A stretch of 64,000 bases of DNA, from NCBI RefSeq assembly GCF_029207565.1, contig NZ_JANCMW010000017.1, positions 1 to 64,000 of the forward strand, given 5' to 3'. Within the stretch, counting starts at the first letter, position 1. Each line of letters starts with the position of its first letter. Below, in pieces: positions 16,016 through 27,688 of the stretch. This DNA comes from Marinobacter iranensis. GTDB taxonomy: Bacteria; Pseudomonadota; Gammaproteobacteria; Pseudomonadales; Oleiphilaceae. The translations under genes were made by a program, and so were the position numbers. The notes below the pieces were generated by a model that saw nothing but the letters and a program-made list of their open reading frames with translations, had not been told where the DNA came from and made no database searches.

Positions 16016-18646
16016 TTAAGTAATATTTTTCTCAACCCAGGCCGGAACGCCGGCAAGTGCATCCGCCAGCCTGGAGGGATCGTTACCGCCGCCCTGGGCC
16101 ATATCGGGACGACCACCGCCCTTGCCATCAACCTGGGCTGCCAGATGCTTCATCAGATCGCCGGCCTTGATTTTACCTGTAGCCGACTTGGTCACGCCCG
16201 CCACCAGGGTCACTTTGCCGTCTTCAACACTGGCAAGTACCACAACGCCCTCACCCAACTTGTTCTTGAGCTGATCAGCGGTTTCCATCAGCGCCTTGCG
16301 ATCCGCGCCTTCCATTTCAGAGGCCACCACTTTCAGGCCAGCCACTTCCACCGCAGACCCAGCCAGGTCGGTTCCGGCGGAGCTCGCCAGTTTCGCCTGG
16401 AGGGCACTGATGTCTTTCTCAAGCTGCCGGTTGCGATCCAGGGTTTGCTGAACTTTCTCCACCAACGATTCCCGGGAGCCTTTTACCAGCTTTGCTGCCT
16501 CGCGCAGCGTCTGCTCGGTTTCCTCCACCCACTCAAGTGCTCCAAAACCGGTCACAGCTTCAATGCGCCGGACGCCGGAGGAAATCCCGCTTTCCGACGT
16601 AATACGGAACAAACCAATATCTCCGGTACGCGCCACGTGGGTGCCACCACAGAGTTCCACGGAATAGGCATCGGAACCCATGCTCAGCACCCGAACGGTA
16701 TCACCATACTTTTCACCAAACAGCGCAATGGCCCCCTTGGCCTGAGCCTGCTCCATGTCAGTAATTTCAGTTTCCACCGGGGTGTTATCCAGGACCTGCT
16801 CATTAACCTGACGCTCAATCTCCCGCAGCTGTTCCGGTGTAAGCGGTTCAAAATGGGAGAAATCGAATCGCAGCTTGTCCGGGTCCACCAGAGAGCCCTT
16901 CTGGGTAACGTGTTCGCCCAGGACATTGCGGAGCGCGGCGTGCATCAGGTGCGTTGCCGAATGGTTCTTCTTCGTCCGCTCGCGGCGGGCGTGGTCAATG
17001 CGCGCATCCACTTCCAGGCCGGGGAACAGCTCGCCTTCAATCACGGTACCGATATGAAGATGATTACTCCCCTCTTTCTGGGTGTCGGTTACCTTGAAGC
17101 GGCCACCACTCCAGGTCAGCAGGCCGGTATCGCCCACCTGGCCGCCAGACTCCGCATAAAATGGCGTGCGTTCAAGCACGACGACAGCTTCATCTCCGGC
17201 CTGGGCAGTCTTTTCTTCACCACCTACGATCACGTTGCGAATGGTTTCATGGCCGTCAATGTGCTCGTAACCGGTAAATTCCGTGGAACCCTCAATATCC
17301 AGGCCCGCGGCGTTGTAATCGATGCCGAACTTGCTGGCCGCACGGGCCCGCTCACGCTGGCGCTCCATGGCCTTTTCGTAGCCTTCGTAGTCCAGGGCCA
17401 GGCCACGTTCACGGGCGATGTCGTTGGTCAGGTCCACCGGGAACCCGTAGGTGTCGTACAAAGTAAAGATGGTTTCGCCCGGAATCTCGGAACCCTTGAG
17501 GCTGGCAATATCCTGCTCCAGCAGGCGCAGGCCCTTGTCGAGGGTCTTGGCGAACTGCTCTTCTTCCTGCAGCAACACCTTTTCGATCTGCTTGCGGCTG
17601 CTCACCAGTTGCGGGTAGGCGTCGCCCATCAATTCAACCAGGGCACCGGTCAGCTTGTAGAAGAAGGCCCGGGTTGCACCCAGTTTGTTGCCATGCCGCG
17701 CGGCCCGGCGGATGATCCGGCGCAGCACGAAGCCACGCCCTTCGTTGGACGGCATCACGCCATCGGCGATCAGAAAGGCGCAGGAGCGGATATGGTCCGC
17801 CACTACCCGCAGTGAAGCTTCGGTGGTGTCCACGCCACCGAGAATGTCGGAAGCAGCCTTCAGCAGGTCCTGCATCAGGTCGATTTCATAGTTGCTGTGC
17901 ACGCCCTGCAGTACCGCCGTGATGCGCTCAAGCCCCATACCGGTATCCACCGACGGCTTGGGCAACGGCTGCATTTCACCATCCGCCTGGCGGTTGTACT
18001 GCATGAAAACCACGTTCCAGATTTCGATGTAGCGGTCACCGTCTTCTTCCGGGCTACCCGGAGGGCCACCGGCAACATCCGGGCCATGGTCATAGAAGAT
18101 TTCGGTACAGGGGCCGCAGGGGCCGGTATCGCCCATCTGCCAGAAGTTGTCGGACGCGTAGGGCGCGCCCTTGTTGTCGCCGATGCGCACAATGCGGTCC
18201 GCGGGAACACCAATTTCCTGGTTCCAGATATCAAAGGCTTCGTCATCGGAGGCATAAACAGTGACCCAGAGCTTTTCCTTTGGCAGCTTCAGCCAGTCGT
18301 CGCCGGTCAGGAAGGTCCAGGCAAAATTGATGGCTTCACGCTTGAAGTAGTCGCCAAAGCTGAAGTTACCCAGCATCTCGAAGAAGGTATGGTGCCTTGC
18401 GGTGTAGCCCACGTTTTCCAGGTCATTGTGCTTGCCGCCCGCCCGCACGCATTTCTGCGACGTGGTCGCCCGGCTGTAGTCGCGCTCTTCACGGCCAAGG
18501 AACACGTCCTTGAACTGGTTCATTCCCGCGTTGGTAAACAGCAAAGTCGGGTCGTCCGCCGGCACCAGCGAACTGCTTGGCACAATGGTATGCCCCTGCT
18601 GTTTGAAGTAATCGAGAAACGCCTGTCGCAACTCTGCGGTTTTCAT
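16016..18646 (-). CDS. alaS: Alanyl-tRNA synthetase
   Basis: An 876-residue class II synthetase. In order: the catalytic domain (LRQAFLDYF, then TNAGMNQFKDVFLG and the GDTGPCGPCTEI region), the tRNA-recognition domain, the editing domain with zinc ligands HSATHLMH (about 565) and CGGTH (about 664), and the C-terminal DHHA1 domain ending in the GGGRPDMAQGGG loop. The start MKTAELRQ fits the family; 17 upstream in-frame codons do not. Confidence 0.96.
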   Translation of the reverse strand: MKTAELRQAFLDYFKQQGHTIVPSSSLVPADDPTLLFTNAGMNQFKDVFLGREERDYSRATTSQKCVRAGGKHNDLENVGYTARHHTFFEMLGNFSFGDYFKREAINFAWTFLTGDDWLKLPKEKLWVTVYASDDEAFDIWNQEIGVPADRIVRIGDNKGAPYASDNFWQMGDTGPCGPCTEIFYDHGPDVAGGPPGSPEEDGDRYIEIWNVVFMQYNRQADGEMQPLPKPSVDTGMGLERITAVLQGVHSNYEIDLMQDLLKAASDILGGVDTTEASLRVVADHIRSCAFLIADGVMPSNEGRGFVLRRIIRRAARHGNKLGATRAFFYKLTGALVELMGDAYPQLVSSRKQIEKVLLQEEEQFAKTLDKGLRLLEQDIASLKGSEIPGETIFTLYDTYGFPVDLTNDIARERGLALDYEGYEKAMERQRERARAASKFGIDYNAAGLDIEGSTEFTGYEHIDGHETIRNVIVGGEEKTAQAGDEAVVVLERTPFYAESGGQVGDTGLLTWSGGRFKVTDTQKEGSNHLHIGTVIEGELFPGLEVDARIDHARRERTKKNHSATHLMHAALRNVLGEHVTQKGSLVDPDKLRFDFSHFEPLTPEQLREIERQVNEQVLDNTPVETEITDMEQAQAKGAIALFGEKYGDTVRVLSMGSDAYSVELCGGTHVARTGDIGLFRITSESGISSGVRRIEAVTGFGALEWVEETEQTLREAAKLVKGSRESLVEKVQQTLDRNRQLEKDISALQAKLASSAGTDLAGSAVEVAGLKVVASEMEGADRKALMETADQLKNKLGEGVVVLASVEDGKVTLVAGVTKSATGKIKAGDLMKHLAAQVDGKGGGRPDMAQGGGNDPSRLADALAGVPAWVEKNIT

Positions 18647-18776
18647 AGCCCTTTGATACCCTTCTATAAACCCGTGTGGGTCCACGTTTAAAGACACATA
18701 CTTACATGCGCTTGCAAATCCGCTACTCTAGCACACGCCGAGAACATGAAAAACGTGAAACATCACAGGAGACGCC

Positions 18777-19313
18777 ATGCCCCGCCGCTTTCATACCGCC
18801 GAGGAGTTGTTACCCCCCGCAGCGTTCATCAAGCGACTCATGGCCGTGATTTACGATTCACTGATCAGCATTGCCGTGCTGCTGGTGACCACCTGGGTAT
18901 ACACCCTCGTTGCGGGCTGGATAACCGGCTGGGACAGGTACGAGGAAATGGCGGAAGCCGGCACCCTGGAGGCGGACCCCTTACTCACCTTTGTGCTTTT
19001 CCTGGCGCTGTACCTGTTCTTCGGCTACTTCTGGACGAAAAACGGCCAGACACTGGGCATGCAGGTCTGGCGCATTCGTATTGAAAACCTCGACGGCACC
19101 TCCGTGTCCTGGACCCAGGCACTGAAACGCTACGTGGCCGCAGCGGCCATTCTGTTTGTTGCCCTGCTGGGTGCCTACTACCTGAACGCCGCTACCCTGT
19201 TTGTGACCATCCCGGCCATCCTGGCCCTGTTCTACCCGATCAATGGGCTGTCGCTGACAGATCGCGCTTCCGGAAGCATCGTCGCGTCCGTGCCGAAAGA
19301 GACAAAGAAATAG
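18777..19313 (+). CDS. RDD family membrane protein
   Basis: A 178-residue inner-membrane protein with the RDD domain: the conserved arginine and aspartate in FIKRLMAVIYDSLI (about 17-30) and four predicted membrane helices. The function of the family is mostly unknown; some members have been proposed as transporters or stress-related membrane proteins. CAGGAG lies 6 bases before the ATG. It is divergent from alaS and converges on lptG with no intervening space. Confidence 0.8.
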   Translation: MPRRFHTAEELLPPAAFIKRLMAVIYDSLISIAVLLVTTWVYTLVAGWITGWDRYEEMAEAGTLEADPLLTFVLFLALYLFFGYFWTKNGQTLGMQVWRIRIENLDGTSVSWTQALKRYVAAAAILFVALLGAYYLNAATLFVTIPAILALFYPINGLSLTDRASGSIVASVPKETKK

Positions 19314-20375
19314 CTAACCGGCCCTCTTCATAAGCACGGCACCAACCACTGCATTGATCGCTATTGGCAGCACAATCGCCAGCACCGGATTGAAGCCGAA
19401 TACCAGGCTCATGGGCCCCAGCAGGTCCTGCATGTACTTGAACAGCAGCCCCACAATCAGGCCGGTGAACACCCGGAACCCCATGGTAACCGACCGAAGT
19501 GGCCCGAAAACAAAGGAGATGGCCACCAACACCATGACCGCCGTACCCAATGGCATCAGCACCTTCTTCCAGAACGCCAGCCAGTAATTGGCGGCGTTCA
19601 GTCCCTGTTCGCCCAGATAGCTGGCGTAGGTATAAAGGCCGGAAATCGAAAGGTCTTCCGGTTTCACAATCAACACGCTGAGCACACTCGGCGACAGGCC
19701 GGTTTCCCAGCGCAGTACCCGGTGGGTCTCCTGCGTGATTTCCTCATCGCTTAGTCTGGTGGTGGCAACGTTCTCCAGCAGCCAGTGATCACCCTGATAG
19801 ATCCCCCTTTCGGCAAAACTGGCGGACACCAGCCAGCGCTCGTCGTCAAACCGGAACAGCGACACACCGTGCAGGACACCATTGGGCTGGACGGCGTTCA
19901 GGTGCATGAATACATCGCCTTCCCGGTGCCAGATGCCGGATGCCGAAGCAATATTTTCCCCCGCGCCCTGGGCAACCGCCTTCTGGCTTTGGGCCATGCG
20001 CTCGGCAGGTGGCGCGATGTACTCACCGATAAGCACCCCAATGACAACCACCACCAGCGTCGGCTTCATGGCGGACCAGACGATACGCTTGAGGGATACG
20101 CCTGCCGCACGGATAACCGTCAGTTCCGAGGAGCTCGCCATGGCGCCCAAACCAACCAGGCACCCCATGAAGGCACCGAGCGGAAGGTAATCATAGATGC
20201 GACGCGGCAGGGTCATCAGTACGTATAGCAAGGCCTGCAACGTCTGGTAATCGTTTTCCGCGTCGTCCAGTTCGGCAATGAACGCAAATATCAGGTCCAG
20301 GGAGAGCACCACCAGCATCACCAGGAACATGGCGCCGCCCACGGTACTCATGACATAGCGGTCGATCTTACGCAC
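19314..20375 (-). CDS. lptG: LPS export permease LptG
   Basis: A 353-residue permease of the LptB2FG transporter, which extracts LPS from the inner membrane and passes it to the LptC-LptA bridge. The family layout is clear: three membrane helices, a large periplasmic beta-jellyroll (about 130-260), then three more helices. It begins with GTG (20373-20375), one base after the lptF stop, with GGGAGGTGAGG placed as the ribosome site inside the end of lptF. Confidence 0.93.
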   Translation of the reverse strand: MRKIDRYVMSTVGGAMFLVMLVVLSLDLIFAFIAELDDAENDYQTLQALLYVLMTLPRRIYDYLPLGAFMGCLVGLGAMASSSELTVIRAAGVSLKRIVWSAMKPTLVVVVIGVLIGEYIAPPAERMAQSQKAVAQGAGENIASASGIWHREGDVFMHLNAVQPNGVLHGVSLFRFDDERWLVSASFAERGIYQGDHWLLENVATTRLSDEEITQETHRVLRWETGLSPSVLSVLIVKPEDLSISGLYTYASYLGEQGLNAANYWLAFWKKVLMPLGTAVMVLVAISFVFGPLRSVTMGFRVFTGLIVGLLFKYMQDLLGPMSLVFGFNPVLAIVLPIAINAVVGAVLMKRAG

Positions 20376-20376
20376 C

Positions 20377-21465
20377 TTACCTCACCTCCCTGAGCAGGCG
20401 CCGGCGATAGAGCCAGGCAGGGCCGAACTGCAACCACAAGCCAAGGGCCAGGAATATGGCGTGAACCCAGAGCAGGCCAATCCATTCCGGAACCTTGCCG
20501 CTTTCAAGAGCGTCCCGAGCCACGATGAGCAGGCCAAGGTACGTGATGTAGACCAGCATCGCCGGCAGCAGGTGGAAAAAGCGCCCCTGGCGCGGGTTCA
20601 CACGGCTCAGGCGCACAGCTAGCAGTGTAACGATCGGCACAATGAGCGGCAGGGTGAACCGCCAGTGCAGCATGGCGCGATGCTCTGGGTTATCTGACGC
20701 CATCAGTGCGGAAGTGGACAGGCCTTCCTCAAGTTCTTTTTCTCCGGCACTGCCACTGCGGATTTTCAGTCCGTAGGCGTCGAAACCGGTTACATCGTAA
20801 TCCAGGCGGCCGGGAAGCCCCTCAAAACGAGCGCCCTCTTCAAGCACCAGGAACCGGCTACCCGTTTCATCATCCACAAACTGGGAACCTTCACGAGCCG
20901 TGATAATGGTCAGGCCTTCGCTGCCATGCTCGGCGATAAACACGCCCTCAAGCCTGCGCTTGTCCTCACTCAACCCTTCGGTATAGGTCACACGCTCCCC
21001 GGACGACAGTGACTGGAAGCGCCCGGGGGCCAGCATTTCAAATTCCGTTGCCTGGCGCTGCTCATTGAAAATCCCTTCCACCTGTTTCATGCCCCAGGGC
21101 GAGACATAAAGGCTCATGGCCGCCACCGTCAGCATCACCGGGATGCTGCCGACCAGTGTCTTGCCCAAGACCTGCTTGTCGCTGACACCGCAGGCAAACA
21201 GCACCGTCATTTCGCTTTCCAGGTACATGCGCCCGTATGCCAGCAGAATGCCGATGAAAAAGCCAAGCGGAAGGATCAACTCCAGGAAACCCGGAAAGCG
21301 GTAGGCCATAATCTGGAACAGCACGTCCCCGGCCAGCTCGCCGGCAGCCGCCTCCGCCAGGTATTTGATAAACCGGCCGCTCATGAACACCAGCAGCAGG
21401 ATGCCGGAAACGGCAAGCATGCTGACAAGCACCTGGCGGGTAAGGTATCGGAAAACGATGCTCAA
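20377..21465 (-). CDS. lptF: LPS export permease LptF
   Basis: A 362-residue partner of LptG with the same six-helix plus jellyroll plan. The first helix region reads FRYLTRQVLVSMLAVSG, and the coupling-helix region carries RMYLESEMTVLFACGVS, which contacts LptB. It is the promoter-proximal gene of lptF-lptG. It is divergent from pepA with a 220-base shared upstream region that shows no further gene. Confidence 0.94.
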   Translation of the reverse strand: MSIVFRYLTRQVLVSMLAVSGILLLVFMSGRFIKYLAEAAAGELAGDVLFQIMAYRFPGFLELILPLGFFIGILLAYGRMYLESEMTVLFACGVSDKQVLGKTLVGSIPVMLTVAAMSLYVSPWGMKQVEGIFNEQRQATEFEMLAPGRFQSLSSGERVTYTEGLSEDKRRLEGVFIAEHGSEGLTIITAREGSQFVDDETGSRFLVLEEGARFEGLPGRLDYDVTGFDAYGLKIRSGSAGEKELEEGLSTSALMASDNPEHRAMLHWRFTLPLIVPIVTLLAVRLSRVNPRQGRFFHLLPAMLVYITYLGLLIVARDALESGKVPEWIGLLWVHAIFLALGLWLQFGPAWLYRRRLLREVR

Positions 21466-21685
21466 ATCGGTCTCTCAGAGCCGGATGCGACCGGAGTCGA
21501 TGGAAATCGGGATTCGCCGTATTCTAAGTAACCTTGGGGCCGAATGACAGACCACGGGTTTAACAAAGACGTTAACAACCTGTCAGCGCTTGATAATTTA
21601 ACCCCGAACCCCAATGCTATAGGCATTCGGACAATAAACCCGAGGCCGGGCCTGTCCTCCATCAGAATAACCAACGGGAGTTGCC

Positions 21686-23179
21686 ATGAATTTTACCCTG
21701 AGCAGTAAGCCCATTTCCGATACCAAAGCGGATTGCCTTGTTGTCGCCCTGCCGGAGAAAGGCGACTGGCCCGCCTCCACCACGCAGGCGAACGAAGCCC
21801 TGGGCGGACTGATCAAGACCCTGCAGAAAAACGGGGACGCCACCGGTAAAAATGCAACAACCCTGCTTGTCCCACTTGAAGGCCAGCCCTGGGCCCGCCT
21901 GCTGGTGGTTGGCACCGGCACCGACAAGGACCGCTCTCCCGCCAACTACCGCAAGGCCCTGATTGCCATGGCCGGGCAGATCAAGGACGGACCGTCCAAA
22001 CACGTCCTGATAGCGCTGGGCGATACCCTGGTTACCGGCGACGACGCCACCAGCTCGGAAGCAGCACGCCTGAATCTGATCGGCCGCACCCTGGAAGAGC
22101 AGTTCTACCGTTTCAGCGAATTCAAGAGCGAGAAACCGTCAGACCGTAAATTGGGGAAAGTCACCCTTGCCGCCTCCTCTGCCGGCAAAGCTCTGAAAGA
22201 CGCCTTCAACCTGGGCCTTGCCACCGGCCGCGGCATGAACTTCACCCGCGACCTGGGCAACACACCGCCGAACGTGTGTCATCCCACCTGGCTGGCGGAA
22301 CAGGCCGAAAAGCTGGCGAAAGACAACGACGTCATCAAGACCGAAGTGCTTGATGAAAAGCAGATGAAAAAGCTGGGCATGCACAGCCTGCTGTCTGTAT
22401 CCGCCGGCAGCGCCCAGCCCGCCAAGCTGATTGTTATGGAATACCGTGGCGGCAAAGCCAAAGACAAGCCCTACGTATTGGTGGGTAAAGGCATCACCTT
22501 CGACACCGGCGGCATCAGCCTCAAGCCCGGCGAAGGCATGGACGAAATGAAGTACGACATGGGCGGCGCCGCTGCCGTCTTCGGCGCCATGAAAACCATT
22601 GCCGAAACCAAGCCGAAGATCAACGTGGTTGCCGTCATCGCCGCTGCCGAGAACATGCCCAGTGGCACCGCAACACGCCCGGGCGACATTGTCACCTCCA
22701 TGTCCGGCCAGACCATCGAAATCCTCAACACCGATGCCGAAGGCCGCCTGGTACTGTGCGACGCCCTTACCTACGTCAAGAAATTCGACCCTGAAGTGGT
22801 CGTCGACATGGCCACACTGACCGGCGCCTGCATTATCGCCCTGGGCAGCCACGCCACCGGCCTGCTTAGTAACAACGACGACCTGGCCAACGACCTGCTG
22901 GCCGCCGGTGAACGTGCCGGCGACCGCGCCTGGCGCCTGCCCCTATGGGACGAATACCAGAGCCAGCTCGACAGCAACTTCGCCGACATGCAGAACATCG
23001 GCGGCCGCCCGGCCGGCACCATCACTGCGGCCTGCTTCCTGTCCCGCTTCACCAAGGACTACCGCTGGGCCCACCTGGACATCGCCGGCACCGCCTGGAA
23101 TTCCGGCAAGGCCAAAGGCTCCACCGGCCGCCCGGTACCCATGCTGGTCGACTACCTGATGTCCCATGCCGGAAAGTAA
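21686..23179 (+). CDS. pepA: Leucyl aminopeptidase PepA
   Basis: A 497-residue M17 metallo-aminopeptidase. The N-terminal domain (about 1-165) is followed by the catalytic domain with metal and substrate residues in GKGITFDTGGISLKPG and the signature NTDAEGRL (about 348-355). It removes N-terminal residues from peptides; in E. coli it also binds DNA as an accessory factor in Xer recombination and carAB control. GGGAG stands 8 bases before the ATG. The last 14 bases overlap holC. The pepA-holC-valS order is conserved in gammaproteobacteria. Confidence 0.96.
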   Translation: MNFTLSSKPISDTKADCLVVALPEKGDWPASTTQANEALGGLIKTLQKNGDATGKNATTLLVPLEGQPWARLLVVGTGTDKDRSPANYRKALIAMAGQIKDGPSKHVLIALGDTLVTGDDATSSEAARLNLIGRTLEEQFYRFSEFKSEKPSDRKLGKVTLAASSAGKALKDAFNLGLATGRGMNFTRDLGNTPPNVCHPTWLAEQAEKLAKDNDVIKTEVLDEKQMKKLGMHSLLSVSAGSAQPAKLIVMEYRGGKAKDKPYVLVGKGITFDTGGISLKPGEGMDEMKYDMGGAAAVFGAMKTIAETKPKINVVAVIAAAENMPSGTATRPGDIVTSMSGQTIEILNTDAEGRLVLCDALTYVKKFDPEVVVDMATLTGACIIALGSHATGLLSNNDDLANDLLAAGERAGDRAWRLPLWDEYQSQLDSNFADMQNIGGRPAGTITAACFLSRFTKDYRWAHLDIAGTAWNSGKAKGSTGRPVPMLVDYLMSHAGK

Positions 23180-23654
23180 CTCCAGCTCGCAAAACCCGGG
23201 CGCACAGGATGAAAGGAACCAGTCCTACTGGTTCCACATCCTCGCCCAGAACACCCCTGCCGCCCGCAACCTCCACACCGCCAAACTGGTGGACAAGGCG
23301 CGGCAGCAGGGCGACCGCGTGGGCATCGTCTGCGACACCATGCAACATGCCCAGGAACTGGACGACCTGCTCTGGAACTTCAGCCCCGACGCCTTCATCC
23401 CCCACAGCATCGTTCCCGACTCCGCCACTACCTGCACCGACCCGGTTGGTATATTGCTTTGCCCTCCGGTCGCCGAAGACTGGGATACGGTCATCATCCT
23501 CTCAGCCACGCTGCCGGCGGACGCGGACCGGTTTAAACGGCTGGCGCTGGTTGCCCATAATGATGAAACGGTTCTGACACAGGCACGATCTCACTTTAAG
23601 CAACTGCGTACGCTGGGGATTGAGCCTCGGGTTCATGATCAGAGGAAGCGGTGA
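23166..23654 (+). CDS. holC: DNA polymerase III chi subunit
   Basis: A 162-residue clamp-loader accessory protein. Chi links the clamp loader to SSB. The family pattern shows in YWFHILAQNTPAARNLHTAK, the central GVCDT-like segment (GIVCDTMQHAQELDDLLW) and the C-terminal stretch with NDE and ARSHFKQ. It is slightly longer than E. coli chi because of about 18 extra N-terminal residues. Translation is coupled to pepA by a 14-base overlap. Palindrome B lies between it and valS. Confidence 0.9.
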   Translation: MPESNSSSQNPGAQDERNQSYWFHILAQNTPAARNLHTAKLVDKARQQGDRVGIVCDTMQHAQELDDLLWNFSPDAFIPHSIVPDSATTCTDPVGILLCPPVAEDWDTVIILSATLPADADRFKRLALVAHNDETVLTQARSHFKQLRTLGIEPRVHDQRKR

Positions 23655-23713
23655 AATTTTTTGCCTGATTTTAAGCCTTTTGTAGGACTGCTCGTTTGGC
23701 GGAGGAGCGGGGT

Positions 23714-23787
23714 GGTGGTTTGAATTTCAGGCGAGAAAAGGTGTCTGAGCGAAGCGAGTTCTTTTCCCGCCTGAAATTCAAACCACC
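23714..23787. repeat. Long palindrome copy B (type 2): 27-bp arms, 20-nt core
   Basis: The arm GGTGGTTTGAATTTCAGGCG plus seven more bases (23714-23740) pairs with 23761-23787 with one mismatch; weaker pairing extends outward to about 23701 and 23800. The 20-nt core GTGTCTGAGCGAAGCGAGTT contains GCGAAGC, a sequence known to form an exceptionally stable small DNA hairpin. The core is unlike that of copies A, C and D, so this is a second class with the same long-arm design. It lies 59 bases after holC and 103 before valS. Confidence 0.85.
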
Positions 23788-23890
23788 CCCGTACCCCTCC
23801 CCCCATGGTTCGCCGAGAACCCAAGGAGCATGTATAATCGAGCGTCTCAATTTTCCCTTGTGAATCAACCAACGGTCACTGCAGAACCCC

Positions 23891-26743
<2,853 letters not shown>

Positions 26744-26746
26744 ACC

Positions 26747-27685
26747 GTGAAAGGCGGAAACCACTCGCCCATCGGGGATGGCTGTATTGCCATTCTCGGG
26801 GCAGGCTCACTCGGCCAGCTCTGGGCGGGATACCTGCCTGCCGGCGACGTGGTATTCGTTCCACGCCATGCCCCCCCTACCAGCCAACATGCAGAAGCGC
26901 TGGCTTACAGGCTTCAGCAATCGGATGGATCTACCGTAACCATACGTGTTCCCTGGCTCCCCGCCAGAGATATACAGCCATCCGTATTGCTGGTGACTAC
27001 CAAGGCCGGCGATACTCTCACCGCCTTGGAAAACCAGCTCCCCGACCTACCCTCAGACACCCCGGTTGTCCTGTTCCAGAATGGCATGGGCAGCCAGCAA
27101 GCCGTGGCTGAACGCTGGCCTGAAAGGCCGATACTTGCGGCCAGCACCACCGAAGGCGCCAATCGCCCTGAACCCGGCTACACGGTTCACGCCGGGAGAG
27201 GAGAAACCTGGGTTGGCGCGCTGACGGACAACGCCAGTCCACATCTGGAAACTGTGGTACAGGCCCTCAGGACCAGCGGGTTAACCATTCATGCAGAGCA
27301 GGACATCAAGCGGCGGCTCTGGGACAAACTGGTCGTCAATGCCGGCATCAATGCCTTCACAGCCATTCTCGATTGCCCCAACGGCGTCATCCTCACCGAG
27401 CCGTTCTACCTGGACCACATTGACGAACTCTGCGACGAAATTGTAGCGGTATTGCGTGCTGAAGGCAGTAACTCACCGACACCCGCTGCCATCCGCCAAC
27501 GCATAGAGACGGTCGCCCGTGGTACCGCAGGCAACACCTCGTCGATGCGCAGCGACCGCCAGCAGGAGCGCACTACGGAAATCGACTTTATCAATGGTTA
27601 TATATGCCGCCGTGGGCAGGCATTGGGCATCGAGGTACCGGTCAACCGGATGCTGACGGACCGGGTGAAAGAGCTGACTCGCTAA
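26747..27685 (+). CDS. panE: 2-dehydropantoate 2-reductase (PanE/ApbA family)
   Basis: A 312-residue NADPH-dependent reductase of ketopantoate to pantoate in the CoA pathway. The N-terminal Rossmann fold has GAGSLGQLWAGYL (about 18-30); the C-terminal helical domain carries KLVVNAGINAFTAI with the catalytic lysine. The start is taken as GTG at 26747; an ATG is not available before the nucleotide-binding motif, so the first dozen residues are uncertain. Many paralogues of this family have unknown substrates, so the assignment is at family level. Converges on the chemoreceptor gene with 3 bases between stops. Confidence 0.82.
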   Translation: MKGGNHSPIGDGCIAILGAGSLGQLWAGYLPAGDVVFVPRHAPPTSQHAEALAYRLQQSDGSTVTIRVPWLPARDIQPSVLLVTTKAGDTLTALENQLPDLPSDTPVVLFQNGMGSQQAVAERWPERPILAASTTEGANRPEPGYTVHAGRGETWVGALTDNASPHLETVVQALRTSGLTIHAEQDIKRRLWDKLVVNAGINAFTAILDCPNGVILTEPFYLDHIDELCDEIVAVLRAEGSNSPTPAAIRQRIETVARGTAGNTSSMRSDRQQERTTEIDFINGYICRRGQALGIEVPVNRMLTDRVKELTR

Positions 27686-27688
27686 CCG

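Noticed and set aside
16145..17815. 556-codon plus-strand frame opposite alaS
   Set aside because: Shadow of alaS; no domain, no ribosome site and no neighbouring gene logic.
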